Assembly: GCF_000264905.1 (NCBI RefSeq)
Contig: NW_006763143.1
Span: forward strand, 403,711 to 467,710
From: Stereum hirsutum FP-91666 SS1
Lineage: Eukaryota > Basidiomycota > Agaricomycetes > Russulales > Stereaceae
Length of the DNA stretch: 64,000 nt
Direction: 5' to 3'
The position numbers and the translations under genes are program-made. Below, in pieces: positions 1-11,256 of this stretch (position 1 is the first letter of the stretch; each line of letters opens with the position of its first letter). The notes below the pieces were generated by a model that saw only the letters and a list, made by a program, of their open reading frames with translations, made no database searches and was not told the origin of the DNA.

Positions 1-1810
1 AAACTTGAAGAACAAGAAAGGGAACGGCACACACGCCAGCGCCAGAAACGCCGGGATCGTGCTCGCCCAATGGATCCCCAAGTTCTCGAACATGTACGTC
101 GTGAACAGTGGGAAGGCTGCACCGAAGAGGGAACGCAGGACGGAATTGGCAGCGAGGACGGAGGCGGCGTAGATGACGTAGGCGTCGATGAGGTAGTTCA
201 TGATGGAAAGGAAGACGAGGACCATGCCGAAGCCGAAGGGTGCGGTGGCGATGACGGAGACGGACCAGTGGACGGAGGGAGAATTTGTCCATGCGAACCA
301 GAAGAGACCGATGGGGAGGGCGGCACAGGAGATCATGGCAGCGTGGAGACGTTGTTCTGGAGGTGCACGTCCACCAGCCTTCTTGGCAGCACGGACGTAG
401 CGTTTGTTCTCGTAGAGAATGCTGTGGAAGAAGAGACAACAGAAAGGTAAGACCAGATAGCAAGCAGAAGAGTGTGAAAGACGTACACATAGAGGACACC
501 GAACATCATGCCGATGGCGACACTGATGAAGGGAAGCGCACCGACACCTTCCGACCAACCACGGTTTTCTTGGTACACGATTGGGAACGCGCCGAAACAC
601 ATGTACAGTGTTCCGTAGACTGAAGGACACCGCTCGTCAGCATGACCGCAGGAGATAAGTCGACGAAAACAAGGGGAAACTCACTGATAGCCATGTACAA
701 CGAAAGTAGGAAGACGATCGGCTCCCTAATCAACAAGATCCACGGCCTGCTCAACGCTGTTAGCATCGTCTGGCTGAACGACTGCTTTCCTCTATCGTAG
801 TCTAACTGGCTGAGATACACTTGACCAGTCATCTCGCTCAGCTTGGCGGCGCGGCGACGAAGGAGAACGGGAGCATAAGTCTCAGGAATGACGAGTGATC
901 CGACTATCCAGACAACGCCGGTGAAGATGGCCATAAGACCTTCGACCCAACGCCACCCCTCGGTCTCACCAAGAAAACCACCGACGATGGGGCCCATGGT
1001 GGGTCCGAGGAAAGGAGCAGCGGAGAAAATAGCCATGGCGAGACCACGTTCGTTCGCGCTGTGGAGTAAAGCTGGTCAATTATAGTCATATGATGGTATA
1101 GCGAAGAGAATACGCACTCGAACATGTCAGCGATGACACCACCGGCGTTGGTGAGAGGACTTGAACCAATCGCGCCAGCAAAGAACCGGAGAATGACCAG
1201 AGTCTGGATATTTTGCGATCCAGCAGCACCTAAACAATTGGCGTGTGTGAGTATTGTGCAGTTCCGTATAGGGCAAAGTGAACGGAGAATTGAACATACC
1301 GGCATTGAACGCCGTCAGCCCGGCGTACGTCGCAAAGAACAGAACTTGCCGCCCATAAAGTTCACTCAACGGAGCCCAGAGTAATGGCCCAATCGCAAAT
1401 CCAAGCACAAACAACGAAACGCCCAACGTGATGATCTCCGTTCCCACTCCAAAAGCCTCCATCATCTGCGCAATACCTCCCGTGAATGCACTCGAGACGA
1501 ACGCCACAGCCAATGTTGCAATAGCGCACGTCATAGTGATAGTCCACTTCTTCCACTTCTTCCATGTTTTTGGGTTACGTGGGTCGTGTGGGATGAACTC
1601 GATTCGATACGGGTCTTCTGAAGTCCCAGAGCCTGGGTAGGTGTGATGAAGCACTTCATCGGTGACAAGGGATTGAGAAAGAACGAGCTTGTAATGTGGA
1701 ACTTCTGCGGGTGGTAGGGGTGCTGTCGAGGAATGCGGCGAAGGTTTAGATGAGGGAGAAGGCCCCGTAAGGGTGTGCTGCGAGTGGATTGATGAAGCTG
1801 AGCTCTCCAT
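1..1810 (-). CDS. MFS transporter, DHA1 (polyamine/drug) type, 3' end outside the window
   Basis: The gene starts at the ATG at 1808-1810 and runs leftward off the window edge, so the last membrane segment and C-terminus are missing. It encodes a proton-driven exporter of the 12-segment DHA1 family (TPO/FLU1-like). A ~95-residue cytoplasmic N-terminus contains the family motif [11 protein letters not shown] just before segment 1, followed by the segment 2-3 loop signature ELYGRQ and a [16 protein letters not shown] stretch. Introns fall after FNAG, after the IADMFE segment, after SLYMAIS and after GVLYVYV. They sit at the same positions as in the complete paralogue at 11257-13230, with which it is closely similar throughout. 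The substrate cannot be told from sequence; multidrug or polyamine efflux is inferred from the family. Confidence 0.9.
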
Positions 1811-3637
1811 CGTCGTGATTAGCTGTAAACCGGTTGGATTGACTGTCTTTCCGGGACCGGGGATGGGAGGGGATATGGGGGTAGGATGTGCGAAGGAGAA
1901 CGGTGGGGCAAAGGGCGGGGAGGAGGAAAATCAACCTCAAAGGGTCCCGGTGGATCATCTTATAGCTTTACGCAGTGACATTGCAGGTTTGACTGGTACT
2001 CGGTGAACGTACCCGAAGGTCATGCATGGTCTCGTCATAGTGTTCGTTAGTCAGCCGTGAACAAACCGAAACTACCAGAAAGTTTCGTATCCACCGACGA
2101 CCTGAGTTCAATCCGGCTATGTAGCCTCTCCGAAGCCGGATATTTTACCAAATGACATCTAAGCGAGACAGGTCCCACAGTGCCTTGGCGGATAGCAGAA
2201 GATAACAAGGAATTTTTTCGCTCATATTACCAGAGGCGAGCTTAATCTCCAGAGTAGAGTGCATCATACAGGCGACAGAACGGGCCACAGTACTGATTCG
2301 GGCAACCAAGAGGACTCGAGACGATGAGGATGGGGGAAAGACGCATAACGTGGGTACTGGACCCGTCAGATTCATACAATCTAGATCCGCCCGGCCCTGT
2401 CCCGGTGGAACCTTACCGGAGTCTGCCGGCAACTCAAAATTTGCCTGACTCCCCTGCCGATCCACCAGCGTCTATCGCTCTTTCCTCGCCGTCGAACACG
2501 ACGCCGACGTCTTGCAAAAACCTATCCTCTTCGTCTTATGGTGGCTGTTCTCGTTCATCGCTAAAATGGTGTGGCCTCTGAAAACTTTGCACAGTTCTCC
2601 ATCTCTCGGCCGGCCAGTTGCCTGATTAAAGGACTATTGTTTTCTGTTCTTGCTTGGAGGGCACCGACGGTCATCCAAATTGCTTGTTCCTCCGGTTGTC
2701 CTCCGGTCTCGCCCTCTTTCTCAGGGGTCTCGGCGGTTGGAGACAGTTGTCTTAATACTCTCGCTTTTCTCCATTTTAGGCCAACCGTAGGCTCGTCGAA
2801 CTTGCAACTTCTTGCTTGGTCACTACAATGTACTGCGTTGTCTTTGGTGCTCTCGTACCGAACAAGTTATCACTGAAATTCAGGAAGGACCGCCTTTAGT
2901 TGACCCGCATATGTCCACTGCTCTGCAAGTGCTACTGCATCCGTCGTCGTCGCGGTGCGTTTTCGTACGGCCGCCGTCTTTGAGGCGTTTCATTGCTCAT
3001 ACACATGGTGGTCGAGTGCTCGCCAGCACCCCGGATGTTCCGAACATCGCATCGCTATGCAGCAAAGCCCGTCGCGCGTTGCTTTCACGCAGTATTTCTT
3101 TTTTTCGCTCTGTCCAGATCATGACCGTCCAAGGTCGGATCGCCACTGCCTCTGAGACTTGGCTATCTGTGGTTTCCTCTGAAGCCGCTATTGTTTTTAT
3201 TTGCACCTTTTTCTTATGCCATCTTCTCGTCGTGTGATGAACGTTATGATGTCGATGATGCTTTGAGGTTGATCCGGTCCTCTGATTGATGGGTCACGGG
3301 TGAACCATCATCAGTGCTTGCTAATCAGTCAGATTGTCTTATCAGATAACTTTGAGCCCCTATCCTATGAATTCATCTGCGCTCCATACACTCGTCCTCA
3401 CAGGGCTTGAAAGCTCCAGAAGAATGTCCACACGACTGATATGGTGCTTTACGGCTGCTCTAAGCACACCGTCAGCATCGTAGTAATGTGTACCCTTCCG
3501 GACAGTCTACAGTCACAGTGCACAAAAGACATCGTGCCGACCATCAACCGCATCCTCTGTGCACTCGTGATTGGCATGAACCGCAGCATTTCAAAGGTTT
3601 TCAAAGGCATTGGAGTCATAAGGACTCGGAGACGTGC
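1811..3637. other. Intergenic, no gene supported
   Basis: This 1.8-kb stretch separates the divergent MFS and O-methyltransferase genes, so it should hold both promoters. The open frames in it (for example 2812-3237 +) have no recognisable protein features and no splice-supported continuation. I see no gene here. Confidence 0.5.
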
Positions 3638-3648
3638 TTTTATATATA
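3638..3648 (+). promoter_or_regulatory. TATA box of the O-methyltransferase gene
   Basis: The sequence tttatatatag lies about 95 bases upstream of the ATG at 3740. That is a plausible distance for a fungal core promoter with a short 5' leader. It is the clearest TATA element on this strand near a confident start. Confidence 0.55.
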
Positions 3649-3739
3649 GCCGTCGAGCCCCACACCTTACCCTCCTCTGTCCAGCACTCGACCGTTGAAC
3701 CTCTCTCTACAGCACAGTCCAACTAACCCCTACTACAAC

Positions 3740-4745
3740 ATGTCCCGCCGCGACACCACCGTCTCCGACTGGGCCCACTCCGACACTTTTCACAACTCTT
3801 TCCTTCTCCCTCCCGACTCCACTCTTGACGCCGCACTTGAGAACACGAAGAAGAACGATGTTCCGGCTATCGAAGTTAGCAGAGCTCAGGGCAAGTTTTT
3901 GTACTTGATCGCGAGGTCGATTGGGGCGAAGAGAGTTTTGGAAGTTGGGACGCTTGGAGGGTGAGTCCGCTTTTTCTTCCTGTTTGTTATTCTCTGTGGT
4001 GGTGAAACTCGTGCGCGCTCTATCAAGGAGGCGAATATATGTGCCATGAAGAAGAACTGGGTCGTTGGTCGTACTGATGAGTTCTTGCGCTTGGTGAATA
4101 GATTCTCGGCTACTTGGTTTGCGAGAGCCTTGCCTGAAGACGGAAAGGTCGTTACGTGTGAGTTGGAACCCAAGCATGCGGAGGTGCGTAATAACGTCCT
4201 GCTTTATTTCTACCATCGCTCATCTACACATCCTCCTCGACCCATCATCATCCACATTGCAAACTGTGACGTTGTACAGGTCGCCCGCCAGAATCTTATC
4301 ACGACCGGCGTCTCCTCGAAGGTCGACATTGTCCTCGGACCAGCAGTCGAAACACTTGCCAACATGCCCACACCTCCCGAGTCAGAGTTGTTTGATTTAG
4401 CATTCATCGACGCCGACAAGGAGAACAACCTCAATTATTTCTTGCAGGCGAAGAGGCTGGTCAGGAAGGGCGGCGTCATCGTGCGTAGTCGGACAAACCG
4501 TCTTTTCTCTTCCGCTCTAATCTTTTTTTTGGTTCGTCTTCCCCATCATCAACGACACTGTACAGATCGTGGACAATGTCGTCCGTAACGGCAACGTCGC
4601 TGACGAGAGCGATACTTCGGGTAGCTCTGTGGGCGTAAGAAAGCTGTTGGACCACCTCAAGGAGGATAAGGAGGTCGAAGCGACGACGATCGCTACTGTT
4701 GGGCACAAGGGCTACGACGGATTTTTATACGCTTGGAAGCTCTAG
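3740..4745 (+). CDS. SAM-dependent O-methyltransferase (caffeoyl-CoA/catechol OMT family 3)
   Basis: Four exons (3740-3960, 4102-4183, 4280-4480, 4566-4745) close in phase to give 227 residues, the usual length for class-I cation-dependent small-molecule O-methyltransferases. The SAM-binding glycine motif EVGTLGGFSATW lies at about residues 68-79, with the first intron inside the second Gly codon. IDADKEN at 144-150 supplies the metal-binding acidic residues, and the VDN at 170-172 completes the usual metal site. There is no signal peptide, so the enzyme is probably cytosolic. Family members methylate catechols and other phenolics using Mg2+. The substrate here is unknown. The neighbouring MFS exporters might suggest a small detoxification or secondary-metabolite group, but that is only inference. 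Confidence 0.92.
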
Positions 4746-5032
4746 CGGATGGCGGACAGCCCGAGAGCTGTTTAACAGGAATGGTACGATCTACTAGGAT
4801 GTCCTGTTGAAGCAGATAAGTGAGGTGTATTGTGTACTATCATAACGGTGGATGGTGTATGTAACATTACTATGCAGCGAAGACATATAAACCTATCCAA
4901 TATTTCGAGAGGTGCCACAGTCTGTGTGCCACATTATGATTGAGCATCCTAAATTCGAGCGTCGATCTAATCTTATCTGAGTCCAACATGATGATGTGGG
5001 GTAAGATCCGGGGTAAGCGCTCAGACTCTTTG
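4746..5032. other. 3' flank of the O-methyltransferase gene
   Basis: About 290 bases between the stop codon and the first repeat copy. No gene or clear signal is seen. Confidence 0.4.
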
Positions 5033-5703
5033 TTTCAAGGTCCCAGACGGACAAAATATCTCGCGTGCGAGATGCCATTTTGGCACCCGATACTCACCCT
5101 ATTTGGTAGACCTACCTCATTGGCGGGTGTTTTCCCACACAAAATTCGATTCGGAACTCAAACTCGTTTTCAAACTCGTTCTGGACCTCAGAATTCGTTG
5201 GGAATCGTCTCGCCGGCCAATCAGTGCGCGGTGAGATGCAAAATGGGCAGTTGCATCTCCGAAAGGGACCCTCACGCCAGCCGACCCCAGGACACGCAAA
5301 AGAAAAGAAAAGAAAAATGATAATGTCACGGTGGCCAATATCCTGCCTCCAGCATTGAGTCACCTGAAACTCTCATCTTTATTAGTTGATGTGCCTACAC
5401 GGCTGCAACTGGCTCTCCTGTTGGGTGTAGACACCTTTGCCACCTGAAGTAAGTACACCTGAAGTGCCGCACCTCTGGAGTCCGAAAAGTCCGCCTATAG
5501 GCCTATAGCGGGCAATTCTTTCCCCGACTGGCGAGGGTATGTCTGCGGGGTCATAAAGTCTTGCACACTCTCTTTGCATCAATTGGCATGTAGAACTGAT
5601 ATTCAGTGGAGTGCCTTACGCTTTAAAGGCATACACGGGCAATGCATGCGCCACCTACAGGATAAGATGTGGCCCCGGCAACCGGCACCTTTGATGCCGA
5701 ATA
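5033..5703. repeat. Dispersed repeat, copy A (cut by assembly gap)
   Basis: The sequence from tttcaaggtccca at 5033 up to the run of N matches 6098-6768 at a constant offset of 1065 bases. I noticed only three substitutions in about 670 bases (near 5046, 5184 and 5219). Neither strand encodes a recognisable protein. Short frames rich in FENEF-type repeats come from the AACTCGTTTTC motif, not from a gene. The copy stops exactly where the N run begins, so its right end is unknown. It could be a non-autonomous mobile element, a solo long terminal repeat, or an assembly duplication. Confidence 0.85.
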
Positions 5704-5797
5704 NNNNNNNNNNNNNNNNNNNNNNNNNNNNNNNNNNNNNNNNNNNNNNNNNNNNNNNNNNNNNNNNNNNNNNNNNNNNNNNNNNNNNNNNNNNNNN
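5704..5797. other. Assembly gap (94 N)
   Basis: A run of 94 unknown bases directly follows repeat copy A. The true length may differ, because gap sizes in scaffolds are often estimates. Confidence 0.99.
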
Positions 5798-6097
5798 AAC
5801 TGAGCAGCGATTACACTCACCGAGTAATTGCAATATGTGGTGGTCGTCTTCGGAAACGTGCTAACATGAGGCAGTGGAGAGCACTCAGGCAGCAGCTCTC
5901 GCTTCGAATCACAGCCTCACAAGCCTCCTTTCATGATTCGTTGTGGCGTGTGCGCCAGAAGGCGCACAACGTCGATTCTATCATAGAGTGTTTGAGCAAT
6001 GAGGACATGCTTGGATATGTTGTGCCGTTCACAAATTGTTATGGTGAGGATGTTGAACAGAATCAACGTCGAGCGCCCTCCGGGATTTGCCGATTTC

Positions 6098-6930
6098 TTT
6101 CAAGGTCCCAGGCGGACAAAATATCTCGCGTGCGAGATGCCATTTTGGCACCCGATACTCACCCTATTTGGTAGACCTACCTCATTGGCGGGTGTTTTCC
6201 CACACAAAATTCGATTCGGAACTCAAACTCGTTTTCAAACTCGTTCTCGACCTCAGAATTCGTTGGGAATCGTCTCGCCGGCCGATCAGTGCGCGGTGAG
6301 ATGCAAAATGGGCAGTTGCATCTCCGAAAGGGACCCTCACGCCAGCCGACCCCAGGACACGCAAAAGAAAAGAAAAGAAAAATGATAATGTCACGGTGGC
6401 CAATATCCTGCCTCCAGCATTGAGTCACCTGAAACTCTCATCTTTATTAGTTGATGTGCCTACACGGCTGCAACTGGCTCTCCTGTTGGGTGTAGACACC
6501 TTTGCCACCTGAAGTAAGTACACCTGAAGTGCCGCACCTCTGGAGTCCGAAAAGTCCGCCTATAGGCCTATAGCGGGCAATTCTTTCCCCGACTGGCGAG
6601 GGTATGTCTGCGGGGTCATAAAGTCTTGCACACTCTCTTTGCATCAATTGGCATGTAGAACTGATATTCAGTGGAGTGCCTTACGCTTTAAAGGCATACA
6701 CGGGCAATGCATGCGCCACCTACAGGATAAGATGTGGCCCCGGCAACCGGCACCTTTGATGCCGAATATGGGACACTGGTGGCCCCATCGGGCACTAGTC
6801 TCCCACAGACAGACCTTGGTGTTGAAGATAGGATGTTCAACGTGTCAAGTCGGGCACTCTCCATCCCTGTATGGCCTTTCAAACTGGGAGTTTTAGTATT
6901 ATAAATGAGTTTTGAAAACGAGAATGAGTT
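6098..6930. repeat. Dispersed repeat, copy B
   Basis: Second copy of the repeat seen at 5033-5703. It continues beyond the part shared with copy A (6768) into sequence that ends with several aacgag/gagttttg motifs around 6900-6975. These resemble, in reverse complement, the AACTCGTTTTCAAACTCG block near the left end (6220-6245). That would fit subterminal inverted repeats, but the exact right boundary and any target-site duplication could not be fixed. Confidence 0.7.
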
Positions 6931-7248
6931 CTGACAATGAAAACCAGTTTTGGCATCAAGAACGAGTTGAAATATGGAAATGATGGTTCGGTTTCTGTCA
7001 ACAGTGCGAGAACGTCCCGATTTGATTAAAAACCGGTCCGGAAACCACTGTTCTCATGCGAATAATTTTGTCCGGTGAGGACCTTCATATCTTTGTCCGC
7101 CGGAACTTGAACAGCTCACGTTCATCGTCGACGTCGACGTCGACATCGACAACTTGCCAATCCAAACCCTCACTGTTTACTTTGCTTGCTATCATCTGTG
7201 CTACTGCATTGATTTCCTAGCTTTTTAACCTGGAAATCTTCTTCAGAC
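6931..7248. other. Upstream region of the MCC alpha gene
   Basis: Non-coding. It contains a short run of GTCGAC palindromes (about 7124-7150) roughly 100 bases before the start codon. No TATA box is evident. Confidence 0.4.
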
Positions 7249-10200
7249 ATGATAATATCGCGTCACACCCTGAAGCGTCGCATCCTCGCTGCGACTGCCA
7301 CCTCGTCCGTTACATCGACTTCTGCCAAAGCTGGTTCTATCTCTGGTATCAAACGTGAAACATCATCTTTAGCGAGCCATAATGATATCACTGCGACACG
7401 AAGAAGAATGATCGATGGGTTAGGACCCACGGAGCCGGGGGTTAGAAGATTCGCTTCATTCGCCGGTGAGTCGTCTTCGCCAGGTTCACAATGGGTTTCG
7501 AAGGGATAAGTCAGGGAACCCAACATGCTTGGGTACCCTGGTACTCTCAGAGTTCCTCACACCATATATTGAGACACCACAACGCAGAATGAGCCTACGT
7601 CCGCTGAAACACCTGGCCCAGCCGCTTTTTCTCATCTGTTATGTCACTTTCTAACTCAGCAAACCGGCGCTTGTATCAGACAGCCCATCCTTGCCTTTAT
7701 CCCCTCGGAAACCCCACTTCGACAAGATACTCATAGCAAATCGGTGCGTCATTCTTTCTCATTCATTTCACCAGACTGAGTCCATATCCTCGATATTTCA
7801 GTGGCGAGATCGCATGCCGTGTAATCCGAACAGCGAAGAAGCTGGGTATCAAGACTGTCGCTGTGTATAGTGAAGTCGATGCGGATTCGATGCACGTCGG
7901 TTTGGTACGTAACCCTCCAGTCTTCAATTAATATGATATTTCCTAAAGATATGTTCTTCTAGGCCGATGAGGCATACTGCATTGGGCCCGCCCAATCGTC
8001 CGAGAGTTATGTGAGGGGAATGTCGCATCCTGCCCTCTGTCTCAACTAGTATCCTGTACCAGTTCAACTGATGTGTCTTTCGTCTACATATAGCTTCGGA
8101 AAGACAAGATCATCGAAGTCTGTCATAGGAGCGGCGCTCAAGTATGGCTTATGTACTTTCTAGACCACACTTCACGTTTCTTTATTGATTTTGTGTGATT
8201 GCCAGGCTGTTCATCCTGGATACGGATTCCTGAGCGAGAACGCCGATTTTGCGGAACAGCTTGTTAAGGAGGGTATCGTGTTTATCGGCCCTCCAGCCAG
8301 CGCCATCGTTAGCATGGGATCGAAGAGGTACGTAGCCTCATTCTACTTTCCTTTATGTCTCTTTACATGGCCCTCTTTGTTTGGCGACTGACTTTTGTTC
8401 CTTTGCAGTGAATCGAAGACGATCATGTCCAGTACGAACTTGCATCCGTCTTCTCTTCCTCAGCCAATATCTTGTGCCTCATTCCCTCGAACCTCGTCTT
8501 GTCTCTCAACCTAAAACTGTAGATGCTGGCGTGCCTTGTGTCCCGGGATATCATGGGACGAACCAAGACCCCGAGTATCTCTTCGAAGAAGCACAGAAGA
8601 TCGGCATGTCTCTCTCGCGTTCATTTCTCTTGCCGTCCTTGAATTCATATTTTTTACAACATAGGCTTCCCTGTCCTCATTAAGGCCGTCCACGGCGGTG
8701 GTGGCAAAGGAATGCGCACAGTTTCTCCCCCATCTAATACAACAGAATGGGATTCCAGAACTGCCTTCCTCGAAGCGCTACAGTCCGCCCAGCGAGAGTC
8801 CTTAAAGTCCTTCGGCGATGATACAGTTCTCGTCGAGAAGTACATTGAAAGACCGAGACATGTGGAGGTGCAGGTGTTTGCGGATGAGAGGGGCGACACT
8901 GTCAGTCTCTGGGAGAGGGATTGTTCGGTCCAGAGGAGGAACCAGAAGATAATTGAGGAAGCGCCGGCGCCAGGACTTTCGCCGGAGTTGAGAGCGGATC
9001 TGAGCGAGAAGGCGGTTGCGGCCGCGAAAGCGGTGAATTATGTAGGGGTGGGGACTGTTGAGTTCATCTTTGACAATGATACGAATAGGTTCTATTTTAT
9101 GGAGATGTGAGTTATTTATTACTCCTTTCCTATATGGGGCTGCGACGCGAAACTGACACCGATACGATGACAGGAATACGAGATTGCAAGTCGAGCATCC
9201 CGTTACAGAGATGATCACAGGCCTTGATCTCGTTGAGTGGCAACTCGAGGTGCGCGTCATTCCCTGTCCCCTAAACATCCTATCCGAGATTCCTTCACCA
9301 GTCATAGTAACTCTTATGTTCGAATCATAGGTAGCAGCAGGTAACCCGCTCCCGATGGACCAATCCTCCATCCCGCTCGTAGGTCATGCCTTCGAAGCGC
9401 GTATATACGCAGAGAACCCCCGCAACGATTTCCTGCCCGACTCTGGCCGGCTCCTCTACCTCTCCACTCCAACGCCTACACATATTTTCGCTCCTACTCT
9501 TCCTCCAGCTACGACTCCTATTCTCCCGACACACTCTAATAACGCCGATCTTTCTCGCATTGCAGCTCTTGCGCCCTCGACACCTACACAAACATTCGGC
9601 CCGACGCGTTTCACCCCGTCCGTCCGCCTCGAACAAGGTTTCACACAAGGTGCCCAGATTGGCGTGTTTTACGACCCGATGATCGCCAAGCTTGTGGTTC
9701 ATGCGGAGGATAGGACAGAGGCGCTGAGGGTATTGAGGAAGGCGTTGGAGGAGTATAAGGTTGTGGGCGTGAAGACTAATGTGGAGTTCTTGAGGACGTT
9801 GGCGGGATGCGAGGGCTTTGTGAAGGGAGAGGTTGAAACGGGTTTTATCAAGGTGGATATACGACCCTCCTCGTTACCCAAAGGAAGATAATGGTAGTAA
9901 TTGCTAACACAAATTGTTATTTCCCAGAAACATAAGGAGGAGCTGTTCCCGCTCTTGGACGAGCCGTCAGCGGAGGTTCTAGCCCAGGCAGCGTTGTACG
10001 TGGTGTTGAGAGACCACCCAGCCATGCCTTCGTCCGCGATACTTACATCTCCATGGCTCACCCTGCCCTCCCGACGATTCGGAGGAGACATATACGAACG
10101 CACCATCATCTTCCAATCCGAAGATTCGTACTCCCCGGATTCTGACTCTCTTAATACGGCAAACACGGTAAAAGTCAAGTGCCTGTCTTCCGGTCTCTTC

Positions 10201-10803
10201 GACGTTATCGTTACTACCACCGATGGCAAGGAGACAGAGTATAAGGGAGTGCAAGCAAAGCTAGATTCCTCGACCGGAGGGACAGCATTAGAGGCCATGT
10301 TGGATGGGAGGAATGCGAGATCGACTATTGTTTCTCAGGCCCCACCTCCCGCTGTCCCTGCATCAACTTCACCGGCCACTATGGAGCGTTTGCACGTCTT
10401 CTCTCCCTCCTCACTCTCTGAATCCAACACTCAACAACGTCACACCCTCATAATTCCTACTCCCTCTTGGCTCCTCTCTCTCGGCTCCGATATCCTGTCC
10501 CACTCCCACACCAAAGATCTCGGAACCCTTCGTGCTCCTATGCCCTCCCTTGTCGTGGACGTGAAAGTCGAGGTCGGACAGAGAGTGGAGAAAGGGATGG
10601 TGGCGGTGGTATTGGAGAGTATGAAGACGGAGACGGTGGTTAGGGTCGATGTAGCGGGTGTGGTGACGAGTGTGGGGTGTGGGAAAGGGGAAATGGTGGA
10701 GGAGGGGAAGGAACTGGTAAGGGTTGAAGTTGAAGAAGTCGATAAGGTCAAGGAGGCAGATGAAGGGAAGGGTGTAGAAGAGGTGCCTGGAGCTGCGATT
10801 TGA
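7249..10803 (+). CDS. MCCA: Methylcrotonoyl-CoA carboxylase subunit alpha, mitochondrial
   Basis: Twelve exons: 7249-7465, 7680-7743, 7802-7904, 7963-8010, 8094-8141, 8206-8327, 8409-8431, 8523-8603, 8665-9106, 9174-9249, 9331-9852, 9928-10803. They join in phase to 873 codons. The N-terminus is rich in Arg/Ser/Thr and poor in acids, as a mitochondrial presequence should be. The biotin carboxylase part follows: [34 protein letters not shown], the ATP-grasp glycine loop GGGGKGMR, and the catalytic region [14 protein letters not shown]. The C-terminus is a biotinyl carrier domain with ESMKTE, the biotinylated lysine being about residue 815. No carboxyltransferase or PII-like domain is present, which excludes pyruvate carboxylase and fits the ATP-dependent half of MCC in leucine breakdown. 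It is longer than most family members because of a low-complexity Pro/Thr insertion encoded near 9470-9590. The intron after 8603 uses a GC donor. Confidence 0.9.
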
Positions 10804-11256
10804 ACTTTTGATCGGACTATTCTCTCGGGAACTGAGATAAGTGTACAGGTGGTCACAGAAACACATGGCCGTGTAAGTATGTATGATAGTAAGACTGTGT
10901 ATATGGAATTGTACATATACCGGAGCTGGAACAAGGCGCACAATGTTCAGTAACTTGCTTTCAGTGGCAACTCGATGAAAGACAGCGCTGGGGTCCAACT
11001 TAGGCCACCCTGAGCGCTCCGGTCCCTGCCGCTTGATGGATTTGCGCGAAAGAAGGTTGAACGATGTTGATATTATTTTGACCGCGTGAAGACAAGAAAG
11101 GTTCACAAAAGCAGATGATGGGTGGCGGCAAGTAGCAATGTTATGACCAAAGAATAGCCCTCCAGTGCAGGCCTATACATGTAATGCTAACATGACTGCA
11201 TCGGTGTGGCGATCTCGGTCGATCACTAACCACCGGAAGTACCACGCCATCCCCAC
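10804..11256. other. Convergent intergenic spacer
   Basis: The 3' ends of MCCA (+) and the second MFS gene (-) face each other across 450 bases. No gene is seen. Confidence 0.4.

Noticed and set aside
2324..3237. Open frames of 85-141 codons on the plus strand between the MFS and OMT genes
   Set aside because: No domain, no signal peptide, no splice-supported extension. Composition looks like translated GC-rich non-coding DNA.
5112..5363. Minus-strand frame with FENEF-type repeats (and its copy at 6177-6428)
   Set aside because: It follows from the AACTCGTTTTC nucleotide motif in the repeat. There is no protein family and the frame is not kept outside.
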